A stretch of 64,000 bases of DNA from Limnoperna fortunei (GCA_944474755.1 OX104112.1:16518273-16582272); one strand, 5' to 3'; counted from the stretch's first letter, positions 1-11,912 are shown. The notes: generated from the sequence alone by a model not told the origin. Translations and numbers: made by a program.

Positions 1-800
1 AAGTCCGACATGGTTGCCTTGACAACACAGTTTGAAAAAGTGTTCATGTTGTACTTGGCGAGAAAGAGGTAGTAAGACAGTCAGCCATGGTTGTCTTGAC
101 AGCACAGTTTGTAAAGTGTTAATGGTGCATTTGGCGAGAAAGGGGCAGTAAGACAGTCAGACATGGTTGCCTTGACAACAGTTTGTAAAGTGTTTACTGT
201 GTACCTAGCGAGAAAGGGGTAGTAAGGCAGTATGACATGGTTGTCTTGACAGCACAGTTTGTAAAGTGTTTATGGTATACCTGGCGAGAAAGAGGTAGTA
301 AGACAGTCCGACATGGTTGATTTGACAGCACAGTTTGTGAAGTGTTCATGATGTACCGAACGAGCAGTGGGAAGTAAGACAGTCAGCCATGGTTGCCTTG
401 ACAACACAGTTTGTAAAGTGTTCACTGTGTACTTAGCGATAAAGTGGAAGCAAGACAGTCCAACATGGTTGTCTTGACAATAGTTTGTAAAGTGTTAATG
501 GTGTACCTAGCGAGAAGTGGGAAGTAAGACAGTCATCCGTGGTTGCCTTGACAACACAGTTTGTAAAGTGTTCACAGCGATAAAGTGGAGGTAAGACAGT
601 CCGACATGGTTGCCTTAACAACAGTTTGAAAAGTGTTCATGTTGTACTTGGCGAGAAAGAGGTAGTAAGACAGTCAGCCATGGTTGTCTTGACAGCACAG
701 TTTGTAAAGTGTTCATGGTGTACATGGCGAGAAAGAGGTAGTAAGACAGTCCGACATGGTTGCCTTGACAGCATCGTTTGTAAAGTGTTGATGTTGTATC
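1..800. repeat. 76-bp minisatellite, about 10.5 copies
   Basis: A unit of about 76 bp repeats head to tail. The word CATGGTTGCCTTGACA (or CATGGTTGTCTTGACA) recurs near 10, 86, 163, 236, 312, 389, 465, 538, 605, 678 and 755, each followed by CACAGTTTGTAAAGTGTT and a gcgagaaag block. Two sub-types alternate: 'cagtcagccatgg' and 'cagtccgacatgg'. Two units lack part of the segment after the gtgttcac word. The array starts before the window. Short open frames here on both strands are repeat artefacts. Confidence 0.93.
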
Positions 801-2821
801 TTGAGCAATGACTTTCAAGGTCAATAAGGTTTCTTCTTCAATTAATTATGTAAATAACAAAATCTGCAATTAAGAGTTGATAAGTTGCATTGTTAGCACA
901 ATCACACTTCATTGAAATGAACATTGCAGTTTCCAAAAATATTATAACATTGTAAAGAGAATAATGACCAGTTAGGCACCTGTCGTATTTTTTTTAATCG
1001 GACTGGTGCAAACAGAAATATGTCTGAAATAATGCTCTTAATATTATGGTAACAATATTCTTCTCAAGATCTCTGATTAAAAACATAGACGTCACATTCA
1101 GACTTATCTCAACGTATATATAGATGTGTGCATTTTTATTGTTGTCCTGACAAGTAGTACAAGCTAATGACAATTACAATTTGCACTGTATTATTCCAAT
1201 TTTCAGTCATAAATATTGACACAAAAAGCACATTAAACACCAAAAAAAACCACGTCATTTGAAAATTGGGTCACAAGCATTTGCAAATAAGACTCAAAGT
1301 CGTTTTTGGGATATGAAATTTCGGAATATTTGACTGTTGTTTTACTATTTTAGAATTGTTGTTAAAATAAACGCATATTTAGATTCCAAATTTAGATCAT
1401 CAAGATAAAAGTGTGTATGATGAATAACCAGCTATTCAATTAGAAAAACAATGTTTAGTGCAATCGCGGCAAATTTTCAGGACAGGATTTATACTTGAAT
1501 TCAAAAAATGTCTGCAAAGCAGGAAATGTTTACCTGTCATACTCAAAGAATAACTTCGTTTGTCGTGTTGTAAAGGCAAACTATATCTGCACATGCCAAA
1601 AACGTGAAGTAGAAATTTGGCTAAAACCTTAAATCAAAGTAATTAAAATTAAATCTTTCACATGCTCACCCATTTTGTGTTTTTGACATCCCATTACAGA
1701 TCACGTCAGGAGTCCTTAACACAATTTTTCGTTAGCCAATCAGAATTGCGGCTAGAAATCCTAGAAGATACATTCAGAACATCGACGAATCGTTGGACGC
1801 CCATGGTTACCGAATGTATTACAATATGCAAACAAGATTTTAGCGCTTATCGCTAATCGCTGCGACTAATAAGAAAAACTGGGAACAAGTGATAGATTTA
1901 ATTTTAGTTAGATTGACCTCAAGTAAAGTTCAACATCGGATGGCTTACTTGACAATCCCGCACTTGCAACCAAAAGTCTATTTATTAGAACGATCGTGCT
2001 ACACGGGTCCGTTTCTGTGCAGTCAGGTCCAGTTTAAAAAGTGCAATTGCTTCCGTGGGAGCTGAGGCACCGCACTCGTTCGTCTAGAGTGCCACATAAT
2101 CTAGTGCCAGAGAGCGTGGTTTTCTTGTGGATTTATATATTTTAATACGATTGCACATCTTTGTTTATATGTATATACATATCCGTGTTGTAATAAAAAT
2201 CGCGATGGCTTCGTCAAGAACAAGTTCATCTCGCTATTGACAGGTAACAAATTCTTAAGTGTATGAAGTTCATGTTTTACACATGGCTACTGAAAATCTG
2301 CTATCCCTTATTTTCAACCATAAAAGTAGTATTGATTGCTTCGGTATCCATGACCGTCTGTTGTTCATTGAAACGGTGTTGCGTGGGCAGGTCTGATTCT
2401 GAACAATTTTTGGAAAACTGGAACAATTTTGGAAATTTAGACAATACATTCGGCAAACAAATATTTCTATTCTCGGTAATAAAACAGCATTTTGTGTAAA
2501 AGGCACCCACGCACCCATGTTCCAATAGGCATGGTATCGTGATTCTAATTGAACGATCTGGATCTTTACATAATACGAATTTACCTAGCCTTTCTCAATC
2601 AATTGCATTTATCAACGTAGATTTCAATCGATTTACATACCACGCTCCCGGTGAAATAATAAATTATGTCTAACGGCAAAACGAATGACGGACATTCAAA
2701 TCCAAATTATTTATTGCTATAGATCGTCTGATGGTTTCATATGTGGGACATTTAAAAAAACGTCGAAATGTATGTCACACTCATTTTTTTTCAAGATACA
2801 CAATTAGGGCATTAAAAAATA
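801..2821. other. Intergenic, no recognisable gene
   Basis: AT-rich sequence without a convincing coding frame. A slightly more GC-rich patch at about 1950-2240 ends in a short ATG frame (2204-2245) just before CAG|GTAACA. That could be a 5' exon with a splice donor, but nothing else supports a gene. Confidence 0.4.
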
Positions 2822-4556
2822 GTTTACAAGGATACAGGTCAATTGGTCCCAATTCCAATTCGTCCCAAGTCAATTGGTCCCAAATTTGGTCAGTTGGTCC
2901 CATTTCTAATTTGTCCCAAGTCAATTGGTCCCAACTTGCATTTAAAATGTTTTATTTGTGTTTAAGAGATTTTTTAAGGGATTATTTCAACATATTGATG
3001 TATGTTAATGCTTTTGATTCAACATTTATTATTAAATGTGTGCTCTTAGTTAACCTGATCTGTTAAAATAATAACAATAGAAAACAAAACAAGTTTATGT
3101 TCTTGTTGAGATTTACAACACTATACTATTATTTGACATATATTTGAAGCACTAATTCCTACCCATTCATTCATCACTTGCTAACTTTCAGACCTACTTT
3201 CACCATACAAAAAAGACTTATCACACACTGACGATCATATTGACTTATAGAAAAAACACTAAAACAAAGCACAAAAGAACAACATAAAAACACAAAGCAC
3301 AAAAGCACATCATAAAGATTATTGTCCATTTTAAGTCTTTACACAGTCTTCAGTGCCACCAAAAGTACAACTGACTTTAGAAGGGTAGAAGGAGTTATTT
3401 CTTCTTTGCAGTAGCTCTCCCATAAATAAAAGTAAATGTTTCATTATAATTAGCAAATTCAAAGGCAATACAAATGAGGTATTGAGGTAATCTAATTAGC
3501 TAATTAAACAGTGGCACATGCCATTGACAACTTTGTTAATTGAATTGTGATTAACATTAACAGACTTTATATAGAGATGTAAGAATACACAAGACTTAAA
3601 TGTAATCATCAATAAGGTTTTTCCGTTAATCTTATTGTACAACATTTAAGTTTATAAATGATTATGGTTGACGATTGTAAAATATGGAAAAAAATAAAAA
3701 AAACTTACAAGAATTACATCTTCTGTGTATTCAAGAATTGCATAACCCTCAACACAAAGCCTGAACGGCATGGTGTTTCACGCGAACTGGTCTGGTGCAG
3801 ATTACACATTCATTATAAATGATGTCGAATTAAGAGATGTTTAGAGCTACACCTTTGTCTTTTATATTTTATCATTTAATGATTTAATTTGATTGGTTTT
3901 TCTATAACTGACCTATCATAAGACATTTTTTTACCCCTAACTCCCAAGCCGAAGTCACAATTATGTCTTTAGATATTGTTTCTGTAAGACTCAAAAGGGA
4001 CAGTAAGTAAAATTTAGTTGTTTAATAATGTAAAATATACAAGTGTATGGTTTAAGAGTAAATGTTCAGATAAACATTTAACTGCTTGATGTTTGTATAA
4101 TGACATTCAAAGGCAATCAATTGCATTTATAGCTCCTTGAATTTTTAATTAATACTAAGACCTTATGCTTCAAAAGATAAAAAAGTAATAATTATATGCT
4201 CAAGCTTGTAATGAAACTAATAAGACAAAATTATTAAACTATAAAACTTTTATATTTTAAAAAGAATGCACAATTCTCAAATTATTTTTAATAATATTTG
4301 TCATTACTTTTATATATAAATATGTATATAAAAAACAACTTTGAACAAATTATAATTTGTTTTGAATTGTGAGCTTCTTAAATTTCAATAACTTATTGTT
4401 AATTTCTATACAAAACCTAAAATTGTTCTAAAATATACATTTTACAAGTATTGGGACCAGTTTTGAAAGTGTTGGGACCAATTGGCAAAGACTTGGGACA
4501 AATTGGCTGGGACCAATTTGCATGTGGGACCAATTGACCAGCCACCGTTTACAAGG
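2822..4556. mobile_element. Non-autonomous DNA-transposon-like element with GGTCAATTGGTCCC ends
   Basis: The left end (about 2837-2935) carries repeated words such as TCAATTGGTCCCAA and TTCGTCCCAAG. The right end (about 4449-4543) carries the same words in reverse complement. The outermost match is GGTCAATTGGTCCCA on both ends. The 10-bp word GTTTACAAGG occurs just outside the left end (2822-2831) and again just outside the right end (4547-4556), as expected for a target-site duplication. The 1.5-kb interior is AT-rich with no transposase frame. Ten-base duplications with repeat-bearing inverted ends would fit a Mutator-like element, but the superfamily is an inference. Confidence 0.55.
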
Positions 4557-4845
4557 TATGTTAATACATATTCTAAATAGGAGCACATAAAAAACTTTAC
4601 ACAGTCACCTACATATTTTATTGTCTCGTGATCATGATTTATATCCACAAACTTGCCATTTTTGCATGTCACAAAAACAGATTTTAATATTTGTGATAAA
4701 ATTATGTTAATTAAAACATAAAATTTTTAACTTTTTATAGCTCAACTATAAACTTTAAAATGATTTCTTTACTTCTTTGTCACTAACATTCAAATAGTAT
4801 AGTATTTTTTATTTTTTTTTTCAATTTCACTTTTGTCACAGAAAA
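4557..4845. other. Intergenic, nothing recognised
   Basis: AT-rich flank between two repeat clusters, with no gene or structure seen. Confidence 0.4.
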
Positions 4846-5515
4846 ATGTCCATTGCATAACGCATACACATTTTTTAAAATTTTGCATTACCCCCTTTAT
4901 GTGTTATTTCCCCTTGTACTACTTGTCACTAACTCTACTTTCATAAAGTTGAAATGGCGGTGTGATTGAAACAACAAGAGACATTTTACTAAGAAAACAT
5001 TGATAAGGTAAGTCCGATTAGTGCATATTTTTAAACATGTCCATTAAGTAACTCATACAAATGCTGCAATCTTTGGAAAACAAGAAATTATTCTAATAAT
5101 TGTTTTTCCTGTGCAGATGTTATTAACAGAAAATTATCATTGACCTTAAAGTAGTGACGAGTAAAAATAGGAAAGCATGTGAATATGTCCATTGCATAAC
5201 AGTCCATAATATAACGCCGAATATCGTTATGCAATGGACAGGTAAGATACTTAGAGACTTTTGCCTTTATATTAATTGACCATACCAATATGTTTTTTTA
5301 GTAAATATGTTTCTTCTTTTTTGACTTTTTAATTTAAAGTTTATATTAATTCTTGACAGGATATTGTCAATTGCATAACAAGAGTGTCAATTGTATAACG
5401 GTAATGTCAATTGTATAACATGCTTAATATAATATTTTTTGCAAAAAACACCATTCAATGCTTGTAATCTAATTATTTTATTGTAGTATATGTTTGTAAT
5501 TGTATAACACATTAT
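4846..5515. repeat. Dispersed TGTC(A/C)ATTG(C/T)ATAAC motif cluster
   Basis: The word ATTGCATAAC or ATTGTATAAC preceded by TGTC occurs near 4848, 5186, 5366, 5385, 5406 and 5491, with a degenerate copy near 5039. A copy in reverse complement lies at 5226-5239 and pairs exactly with 5187-5200 (GTCCATTGCATAAC), giving 14-bp arms around a 25-nt loop. The organisation recalls the preceding element, with short repeated words facing each other, so this may be the end region of another transposon. No coding frame is present. Confidence 0.6.
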
Positions 5516-6418
5516 TTGGTTTATGGTTTTGATTACTATATTAACTCAGAAAAAATATATAAAGATTTTTGTTATCGTTGACATTATTATTGACATTTTT
5601 TGTAACCTGTATTTGAATATTTTGAAAAACAACTGTATTTACTGTTTGAGTTAAGGTTGCATATTTTTTCTTAGTGGTATTTGATGTTGGTTTGTTTGGT
5701 TGAAAACAATAAAAAGTCTTTATCAAATAATTTATTTTTGTCCACGGCCTGGTCTGAAATTTCGAGTTTTTCTTAATGGCCCATGTATTCATAACTATAG
5801 GCGTAGTTAAAATAAAATGTGTGTACTATCAAGTTAACAAGTAATAAATTAATCAGACATAATTCTATAATCTATTTCTAAAATGTTTAACCCCTCGAGT
5901 GGAACCTTTAACAATTAAAGATAAATGTGTCGTCGTTTTTGCTGTGTAAACTTTACACTTCCGATATATATTGGCGACGAGGTATTAAACCAACGCCTCT
6001 ATTGACATAAATCATTCATGTACTTCAGATAATATTAAGGAAGTTTTATCAGAAGTAATGTTCACCGTATCTGTACCAGCTTATATTTAGCTATATGTTA
6101 TTTCTTACGTTACATAAAAACATATGTATTCTACTTATATTATAAACAAATATATATACTTACCTGACTTGTGTGAACATTTAAGCGGTGTCCAGCGGAA
6201 TTTTCAGGTTACGAAAAGAGTAGTCTCGATCACCCAGACGAATGTATATGTGCGTCTGGGACCACCTAGTTGTAATTTCGCTAGCAATAGGTGGAGACAG
6301 AGCAATTTTTAAGGCCCTATTTTTAGACCAGGAAAACGGTGAATACATGTCAAAACTTATAAAGTGACGTCACAATGTGCTTCTCTTTTGACTGTGCATA
6401 AAGATAATAATTGTTTAA
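5516..6418. other. Intergenic, nothing recognised
   Basis: AT-rich, with no supported gene. A short perfect hairpin (CCCAGACG at 6233-6240 with CGTCTGGG at 6253-6260) is the only structure noted. Confidence 0.4.
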
Positions 6419-7052
6419 TTAAGGGGATGCAGGACACCATCCACCATTTTTTTTGTGAAAATTTCAAAATAGATAGAACAATTATGGTTAATTTAATAAT
6501 AATTTCTTTCATTATTTATTTCTTAATTTCAATAAAATTTAAAACAATAATGAAAGTCTTGTACCTATATTATTTCTTCAATTTATTGATGGTTGAAATA
6601 AAAAGTTTTCGTTTAAATGAGTTTGGTATTGGCAGAAATAATGAAAATGAAACTTTTAACAAGGGAGGTAATTTTGACAAAAATACCATTTTCTAGCACT
6701 TTTTGACTAGTTTTTGCCCAATTAACAAAAAGTTAACTCAGAGACCACTATTTTTCTTTCCACTTTCCATCACTAAAATGTATACCAATTACTTGACATT
6801 ATATCAAAAATTTAGAAAATTTCATTGGACAGAATTTTTGTAATCTTTTATTTTAGTGCTTTTTTATTCTATTCTCTGTAAAATCTATATGAAAAATTAA
6901 AATTTCAGCTCTCAACCACTCGAAAATAAGCTCTGAAACCCCTATTTTTTATTTTGAATTATGATATCTTGTATAAAAACTAACTACTTGGCGAATTTAA
7001 AGAAAATTCATTGACAAATTATATTCAGTGAAAGTGTCCTGCATCCCCTTAA
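6419..7052. mobile_element. MITE with 17-bp perfect inverted ends and TTAA flanks
   Basis: AAGGGGATGCAGGACAC at 6421-6437 is exactly reverse-complemented at 7034-7050. TTAA lies at both outer edges (6419-6422 and 7049-7052), which is the target duplication typical of piggyBac-type elements. The 630-bp interior is AT-rich and non-coding; the short open frame starting near 6364 crosses the boundary and is not credible. Assignment to piggyBac rests on the TTAA alone, and the terminal GGGG is not the classic CCC start. Confidence 0.7.
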
Positions 7053-7690
7053 TTGATATATTAATATTGAACAAAAATATAGTAAAATGTGAAACTTTGG
7101 AATAATTTTTTATTTACTTCTTCGTATTAGCGTAAGTAATTACTAGACAATAAAAATATCATCCAATAAAAAACCTATATTAAAATTTAATGATTTTTGC
7201 CTTATCCTTGATAATTTACTTTTTTTAAACAAAGTGACTCTTCTGTCCCATATAAATATCCACCGGGTCACCATTATGTCAACATTTCACAATATGCTTC
7301 AAAGAACGAACGCTCAACCGTAAGTTCATATGTTCTTAAAATCTACTGTCACTTTCACCTTCAGTCCAAAAATAGTGCATGTCCTCAATTGACTCTCAAC
7401 ATTTTTATGTTCATTTAAAACCAATGAAACTTTATCAATAAAAAAGCCACCGATTTTTCTGGAATGCCATTTGGTAGTTTGAAAGTACAATCGATACCAC
7501 TTTCAAACCATATCTAAAATTTAGAAAAAATTGACCATTTTAAAGCTCTGGAAGCATCCCTATCTTCAGGGATGAAGTCCGAGAGACTCTGAAAACAGAA
7601 AATTTGCAATTATTCCACTAGACCAAATTACACCTAATGCATTATATTTTATCAAAGACTTAATTTTTTATGTTTTTTTCAAATATCCTT
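7053..7690. other. Intergenic, nothing recognised
   Basis: AT-rich sequence with no gene, tandem repeat or strong hairpin seen. Confidence 0.4.
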
Positions 7691-7694
7691 TTTT

Positions 7695-9148
7695 AGCTCA
7701 CCTGACCCGAAGGGTCAGGTGAGCTATTGCCATCACTTGGCGTCCGTCGTCGTCATCGTCGTCGTCGTTAACTTTTCTTCAAAAATTTTCTCCTCCAAAA
7801 CCACTAAAGGGATTGCTTTGAAACCGTGCACACATCATCAGTAAAATGTCCTCTACCAAGTTTGCTCAAATCATGGCCTCAGACCAACCAACATGGCCGC
7901 CATGGCCAAAAATAGAACAGGGGGGTCAAAATACAGTTTTTGCTTATAGTTCAAAAAGTATAACAGATACAGGAAAACCAAACAGACATTCCTTCTTCAG
8001 CATCTAAAGCTCTACAAAACACTCCATTGTGCAAAGTTGTATGATGACTCCTAGTAGGAGTTATTGCCCTTTAATTGTCAAAATTGATGATTTTTGCCAT
8101 TTTTGCCTCAAAATCTTGAAAATTATTAGAACTAGAGAAAAAGTTAGCATTGCTTAATTGTTCTGCTCTATGAGGGCTACAAAAATGACGTAAGGGTCAA
8201 GATTGTCTGATTAACCGTTTAAGAGTTATTCCCCTTGAACTGTTTTTTTAATTTGTTTCAATTGATTTTTTAAAATATTCTCCTCTGAAGCAACTGAAAG
8301 TACTGCTTTGAAACTTTGTACACATCATCCGTCCAATATCCTCAACCAAATTTGCACCAACCATGGCTGCAGATTAACCAACATGGCCACCATTGCTAAA
8401 AATAAGACGGTGGTGGGGGTAAAATACAGTTTTTGGCTTATATTTAAAAAAGTGTAACAGATACAGGAAAACCGAAAAGACATGCTTTCATCTGCATCAA
8501 AAGCTCTACGAAACACTCCATTGGGTTGGAGTTGTATGATGACTCCTTATAGGAGTTATTGCCCTTTAATTGTCGAAATTGATTATTTTTGACATTTTTG
8601 CCTCAAAATCTTGAAAATTATTAGAACTAGAGAAAAAGTTAGCATTGCTTAATTGTTTTGCTCTATGAGGGCTACAAAAATGACTTAAGGGTCAAGATTG
8701 TATGATGAACCGTTTAGGAATTATTCTCCTTGAACATTTTTTTTAATCAATTTTACTTGATTTTAAAAAATCTTCTCCTCTTTAACCAATGAAAGGACTG
8801 CTTTGAAACATTGCACACATCATCTTTAGGACGTCCTCTACCACCCGACTACCTATATAGCTACGTTGGCTTTAAATAGAAAAAATGAAAAAAGGCGGGG
8901 GGAGTCGAGAGAGTTTTCGACTGATAGTTAAAAAAGTACAACAGGTACAGCAAATTTGAAGTGAACTTCCCTTCTCCCTCTAAGCATCAAAAGCTCCTCC
9001 TTTTAGGAGTTATTTCCCTTAAAAGGTCGAAATTAATGATTTTTGCAAAAGTGTTGGGCAATTCCTTATAGGAAAGAAAAGCTGGATAAAAAAGGGTTGT
9101 TTGGTTTCAGGTTCAGGTGAGCGATACAGGCTCCTGGGAGCCTCTAGT
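7695..9148 (+). mobile_element. Bivalve-type repeat with palindromic head and three internal ~490-bp units
   Basis: It begins with a perfect palindrome at 7695-7725: 14-bp arms AGCTCACCTGACCC around a GAA loop. A gtcgtcgtc-rich stretch follows. Three diverged direct repeats of about 490 bp then start near 7783, 8273 and 8767, sharing 'tctcctc', 'actgctttgaaac' and 'cacacatcatc' words; the third is truncated. The right end has a second hairpin, AGGCTCC-TG-GGAGCCT (9128-9143), followed by CTAG. I recognise this family from bivalve sequences. No protein is encoded. The hairpin plus CTAG end recalls non-autonomous Helitrons, but the hairpin is closer to CTAG than usual. Confidence 0.75.
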
Positions 9149-9149
9149 T

Positions 9150-9395
9150 CTAACAACAACGAGTTGCACAGGTCATTAACTGTGTTGTCGTTCCTAATTA
9201 TAAGCTGAAAATTGCTAGATGTTAATAAAACTGAACCTACGGTTTCTTTGATATAAAACAAATCACTCTGCAAAATTCCATGTCGGTCTGTCCAATAGCT
9301 TTTGAGATATTTGGATTCAATTGCACCTACCGTAAGCCTGTAAAACAGGAGCATTTTCTCTTCATTATAACCAAGATCCTTCTTTCCAATAAGCC
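9150..9395 (-). other. Exon-like open frame, unrecognised
   Basis: On the minus strand an open frame begins right after a good acceptor (TTTCTACTTTTAG|GG, with AG at 9397-9396). It reads about 80 residues of balanced, non-repetitive composition (GLIGKKDLGYNEEKML at the start) before running into the end of the neighbouring repeat at about 9148. The residue mix is more protein-like than the surrounding shadows, yet I recognise no family. Its first part is duplicated in inverted orientation at 9891-9943. It may be an orphan or relict exon; nothing links it to the GTPase gene 5 kb away. Confidence 0.25.
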
Positions 9396-9943
9396 CTAAA
9401 AGTAGAAACAAAACAAGAAATAGCCGAAGAAAAAAATTACAAAGAAATACACTATTTTATGGGGAACTACATTCGTGGACAACGAGTTGCAAAGGTCATT
9501 AATTTCTTACAAAATGTGAGCATGTTTAACATAGGGTTAACACTTTATCATACAAATAAACACAACAGTTTCTCAAAATACAGCAGCAATTGTAGGAAAC
9601 AAGCTTCATTTAAAGTACGGTCATTGGAGTAGTTTGTGTTTATATATAAATACCCGGGTTTTCGTCAAGAATTCCGGCTTCCTCCATAATAAAAAACTGG
9701 ATGCCATGATTTATTGCTGAAAGTGGCGTTAAACATCATTTGAAAAAACGCACACAAAAGCAATGAAAGCGTCTGGATGATCAAGACTACGAAAAGAGTG
9801 CCGGATGAGGAACAACATCACAATTAATGACTCATGCAACTCGTTTCCTATAAAATAATTTATTTGTTTGTAATTTTGTTTTCTTTTTCCCTTATTTCGT
9901 GTTTTGGTTCTACTTTTGGGCTTATTGGAAAGAAGGATCTTTG
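9367..9943. repeat. Inverted repeat, ~53-bp arms, ~470-bp spacer
   Basis: The minus strand of about 9367-9420 and the plus strand of about 9891-9943 share a 53-bp stretch with roughly five differences, including the 23-bp core GGGCTTATTGG...AGGATCT. The spacer contains a SINE-like copy. Confidence 0.75.
9513..9753 (+). mobile_element. SINE-like element, copy 1
   Basis: It shares about 240 bp with 11669-11912: the words TTTAACATAGGGTTAACA, GTAGGAAACAAGCTTCATTT and GGCTTCCTCCATAATAAAA (the last with c>g drift). It ends in the conserved 3' block 'ctggatgccatgat...ttgctgaaagtggcgttaaacatcat' that recurs at several sites in this window. The 3' block is the common end of bivalve SINE-like elements as I know them. 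No protein is encoded. Confidence 0.7.
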
Positions 9944-9953
9944 AAAACAAATT

Positions 9954-10539
9954 TCAAATTAAACATCAGATGAATACAATGGATTAGGAGTAATTTGGTC
10001 CAGAGGAAAATAATATTATTTTAATATGACGCAAGTAGAATTAATGATATTAAAAAACAAGAAATTGTTAATTCTAAAATTCTAATTTTTACATGTTTTT
10101 CATCGTTGTCTGATAAGCACGTGTCATCCAATTAAATCTTTTTCGTCGACAATCACGTGACATCCATCTGCGTCCCATACTAAATGATAAAGATCTTCCA
10201 TAAAAACCAATATTGATACCAGATGTTAGTAAATGTTTACTGCTAACGTTTTTATTCTGTTACTAGTGATGTTACCGGTATACAAAATCTTACTTTTAAT
10301 ATTTGCAATGCAGTTGGTGAAAACTGCGGCTTTGCTTATTTTCGGAGCATTAATCAGTTTAATGAAAGTACTGGACAAACTAAATTATAAAATTACATCG
10401 GATGCTATTTATGGTTTGTCTACTTTATAAACTACTTGTCCACATACCTTAATTACATACATTTTACTTAATGAAAGATATTCGCTCGTTAAAATGGACA
10501 GAGACCATGCTGACATTTATCGACTTGCAGAGCTGCCCC
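9954..10539. other. Intergenic with one small hydrophobic open frame
   Basis: No recognised gene. An ATG frame at 10233-10430 (+) would encode 65 residues with two hydrophobic stretches. It has a true ATG and ordinary composition but no other support, so it is noted and not called as a gene. Confidence 0.3.
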
Positions 10540-10840
10540 GTACATATACAGGTTTCGGATAGGGTAGGCTGACAGGTCACAAAACGGGAAAGTTGGCCGC
10601 AAGTAGTGAATAACTTGTTTGGAGATTGACATGCTCCTTGCATGATTCAGACCTAATTTGTACATTTTAGCAGGCTTGTTAAAGCGCTACAAAAGGCTAC
10701 ATTATCGCTCTCTAACCAATACAACATTCTTTTTCGGTGGCAATCAAAATGTGGTTCCCTTTCTTTCTTCCCTTTTCTACGTAGATTTATTATTTGTAAA
10801 TTAGTTCTCGTTCGGAATACAGCTGAATTTCTTTAGGTAA
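10540..10840 (+). mobile_element. Degraded copy of the AATC-tailed retroposon family
   Basis: It matches the middle and 3' half of the elements at 25692-26203 and 28717-29090 in order: 'gacaggtcacaaaacgggaaag', 'gaccgcaagtagtg', 'tgctccttgcatga', 'ctacaaaaggctac', 'ggtggcaatcaaaatgt' and 'aatacagctgaat'. The tail and the target duplication are lost, so it is probably the oldest of the three copies. Confidence 0.7.
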
Positions 10841-11668
10841 ATGCTATGAACTTGTGTTCGTTTCAGTAGTACACTTTGTTGACATCACGAGCAGCAAAAT
10901 CTCTCAGGTAAACATGATGTTTAAATCTAGATTAGACCCTTAGTCTCAACAAAACTAATTCCCGTTTATATGCCACTGACATATAAATAACAATTTTTTA
11001 TGGAGAACTCATTTCAGATGCCATGATAGTGCTGAAAATTGCCGTGTAAAGTGGCGCAAAAAAATCAAGAATAACATGCAACATAATAAATGGGCATAGT
11101 ATAAGATGATGTAATTACAGCCTCTAATGATGGAACAACAACTTATAATTACATACAGCTTATAATCACAATACAAACACATAATACAACGATGAAGCAA
11201 CATATTATAATTAAATAACCGCAAAACAACAGCATATAATAATGAAGTAAATAAGCACAGTTTATAGTTTGCTCATAGTATTTAAAAAGATAGATATGGC
11301 GTTCCATATATAAGTAGATCAGAAGGTATCGTGAACTTACACACACATATGACAAGTCAAATGTTAATATCACTGGTCTAAATAAAAACAAAACATCATT
11401 ACAACCATCTATTAAATCGTTAAGGGTTGTAAACTAAAACGGATTTTTCCAATTAAATTCTGGGAAAAAATAAACAGATTTATTTGAAAACCAGAGAAAT
11501 GGTCTAGCTCGAGTCAGGTGACTTTGCTTTACAATATAACGTCTTGGTTGACGTTTCTTAGTGAAATCCATATCATACTCGGTGCGTTCGCTTTTGTTCA
11601 CAAAATTTTCTACTGTATCAACAGAATAATAAATTTGTACCTATAAGCGATACACAGAGGATTTCCTA
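10841..11668. other. Intergenic, nothing recognised
   Basis: AT-rich; open frames on the minus strand here (about 11.0-11.4 kb) are low-complexity and not credible. Confidence 0.4.
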
Positions 11669-11912
11669 CGAAATTTGAGCACGTTTAACATAGGGTTAAC
11701 AATTTATGATGCACATAATCATAACAGTTTCTAAAATACAGCAACGATTTGTAGGAAACAAGCTTCATTTAAAGTATGGTATTATGTTTATATACAACTA
11801 CTGGGGTTTTCGCCAAGTATTCCAGCTTCCTCCATAATAAAAACGTGATGCCATGATATATAGCTATTCAAAATTGCTGAAAGTGGCGTTAAACATCATT
11901 AAAAAACACCCT
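11669..11912 (+). mobile_element. SINE-like element, copy 2
   Basis: Second copy of the family at 9513-9753, in the same orientation, ending 'gctgaaagtggcgttaaacatcatt'. It differs by scattered substitutions and short indels, including an extra 'tagctattcaaaa' segment before the end. Confidence 0.7.

Noticed and set aside
2204..2245. Short ATG frame before CAG|GTAACA as a first exon
   Set aside because: The frame ends in a stop before the donor and no downstream exon is recognisable; kept only as a remark.
5541..5792. 83-codon minus-strand frame
   Set aside because: Low-complexity K/N-rich translation of AT-rich DNA with no splice or domain support.
9128..9148. Rho-independent terminator
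   Set aside because: The hairpin belongs to the end of a eukaryotic repeat and is not followed by a T-run.
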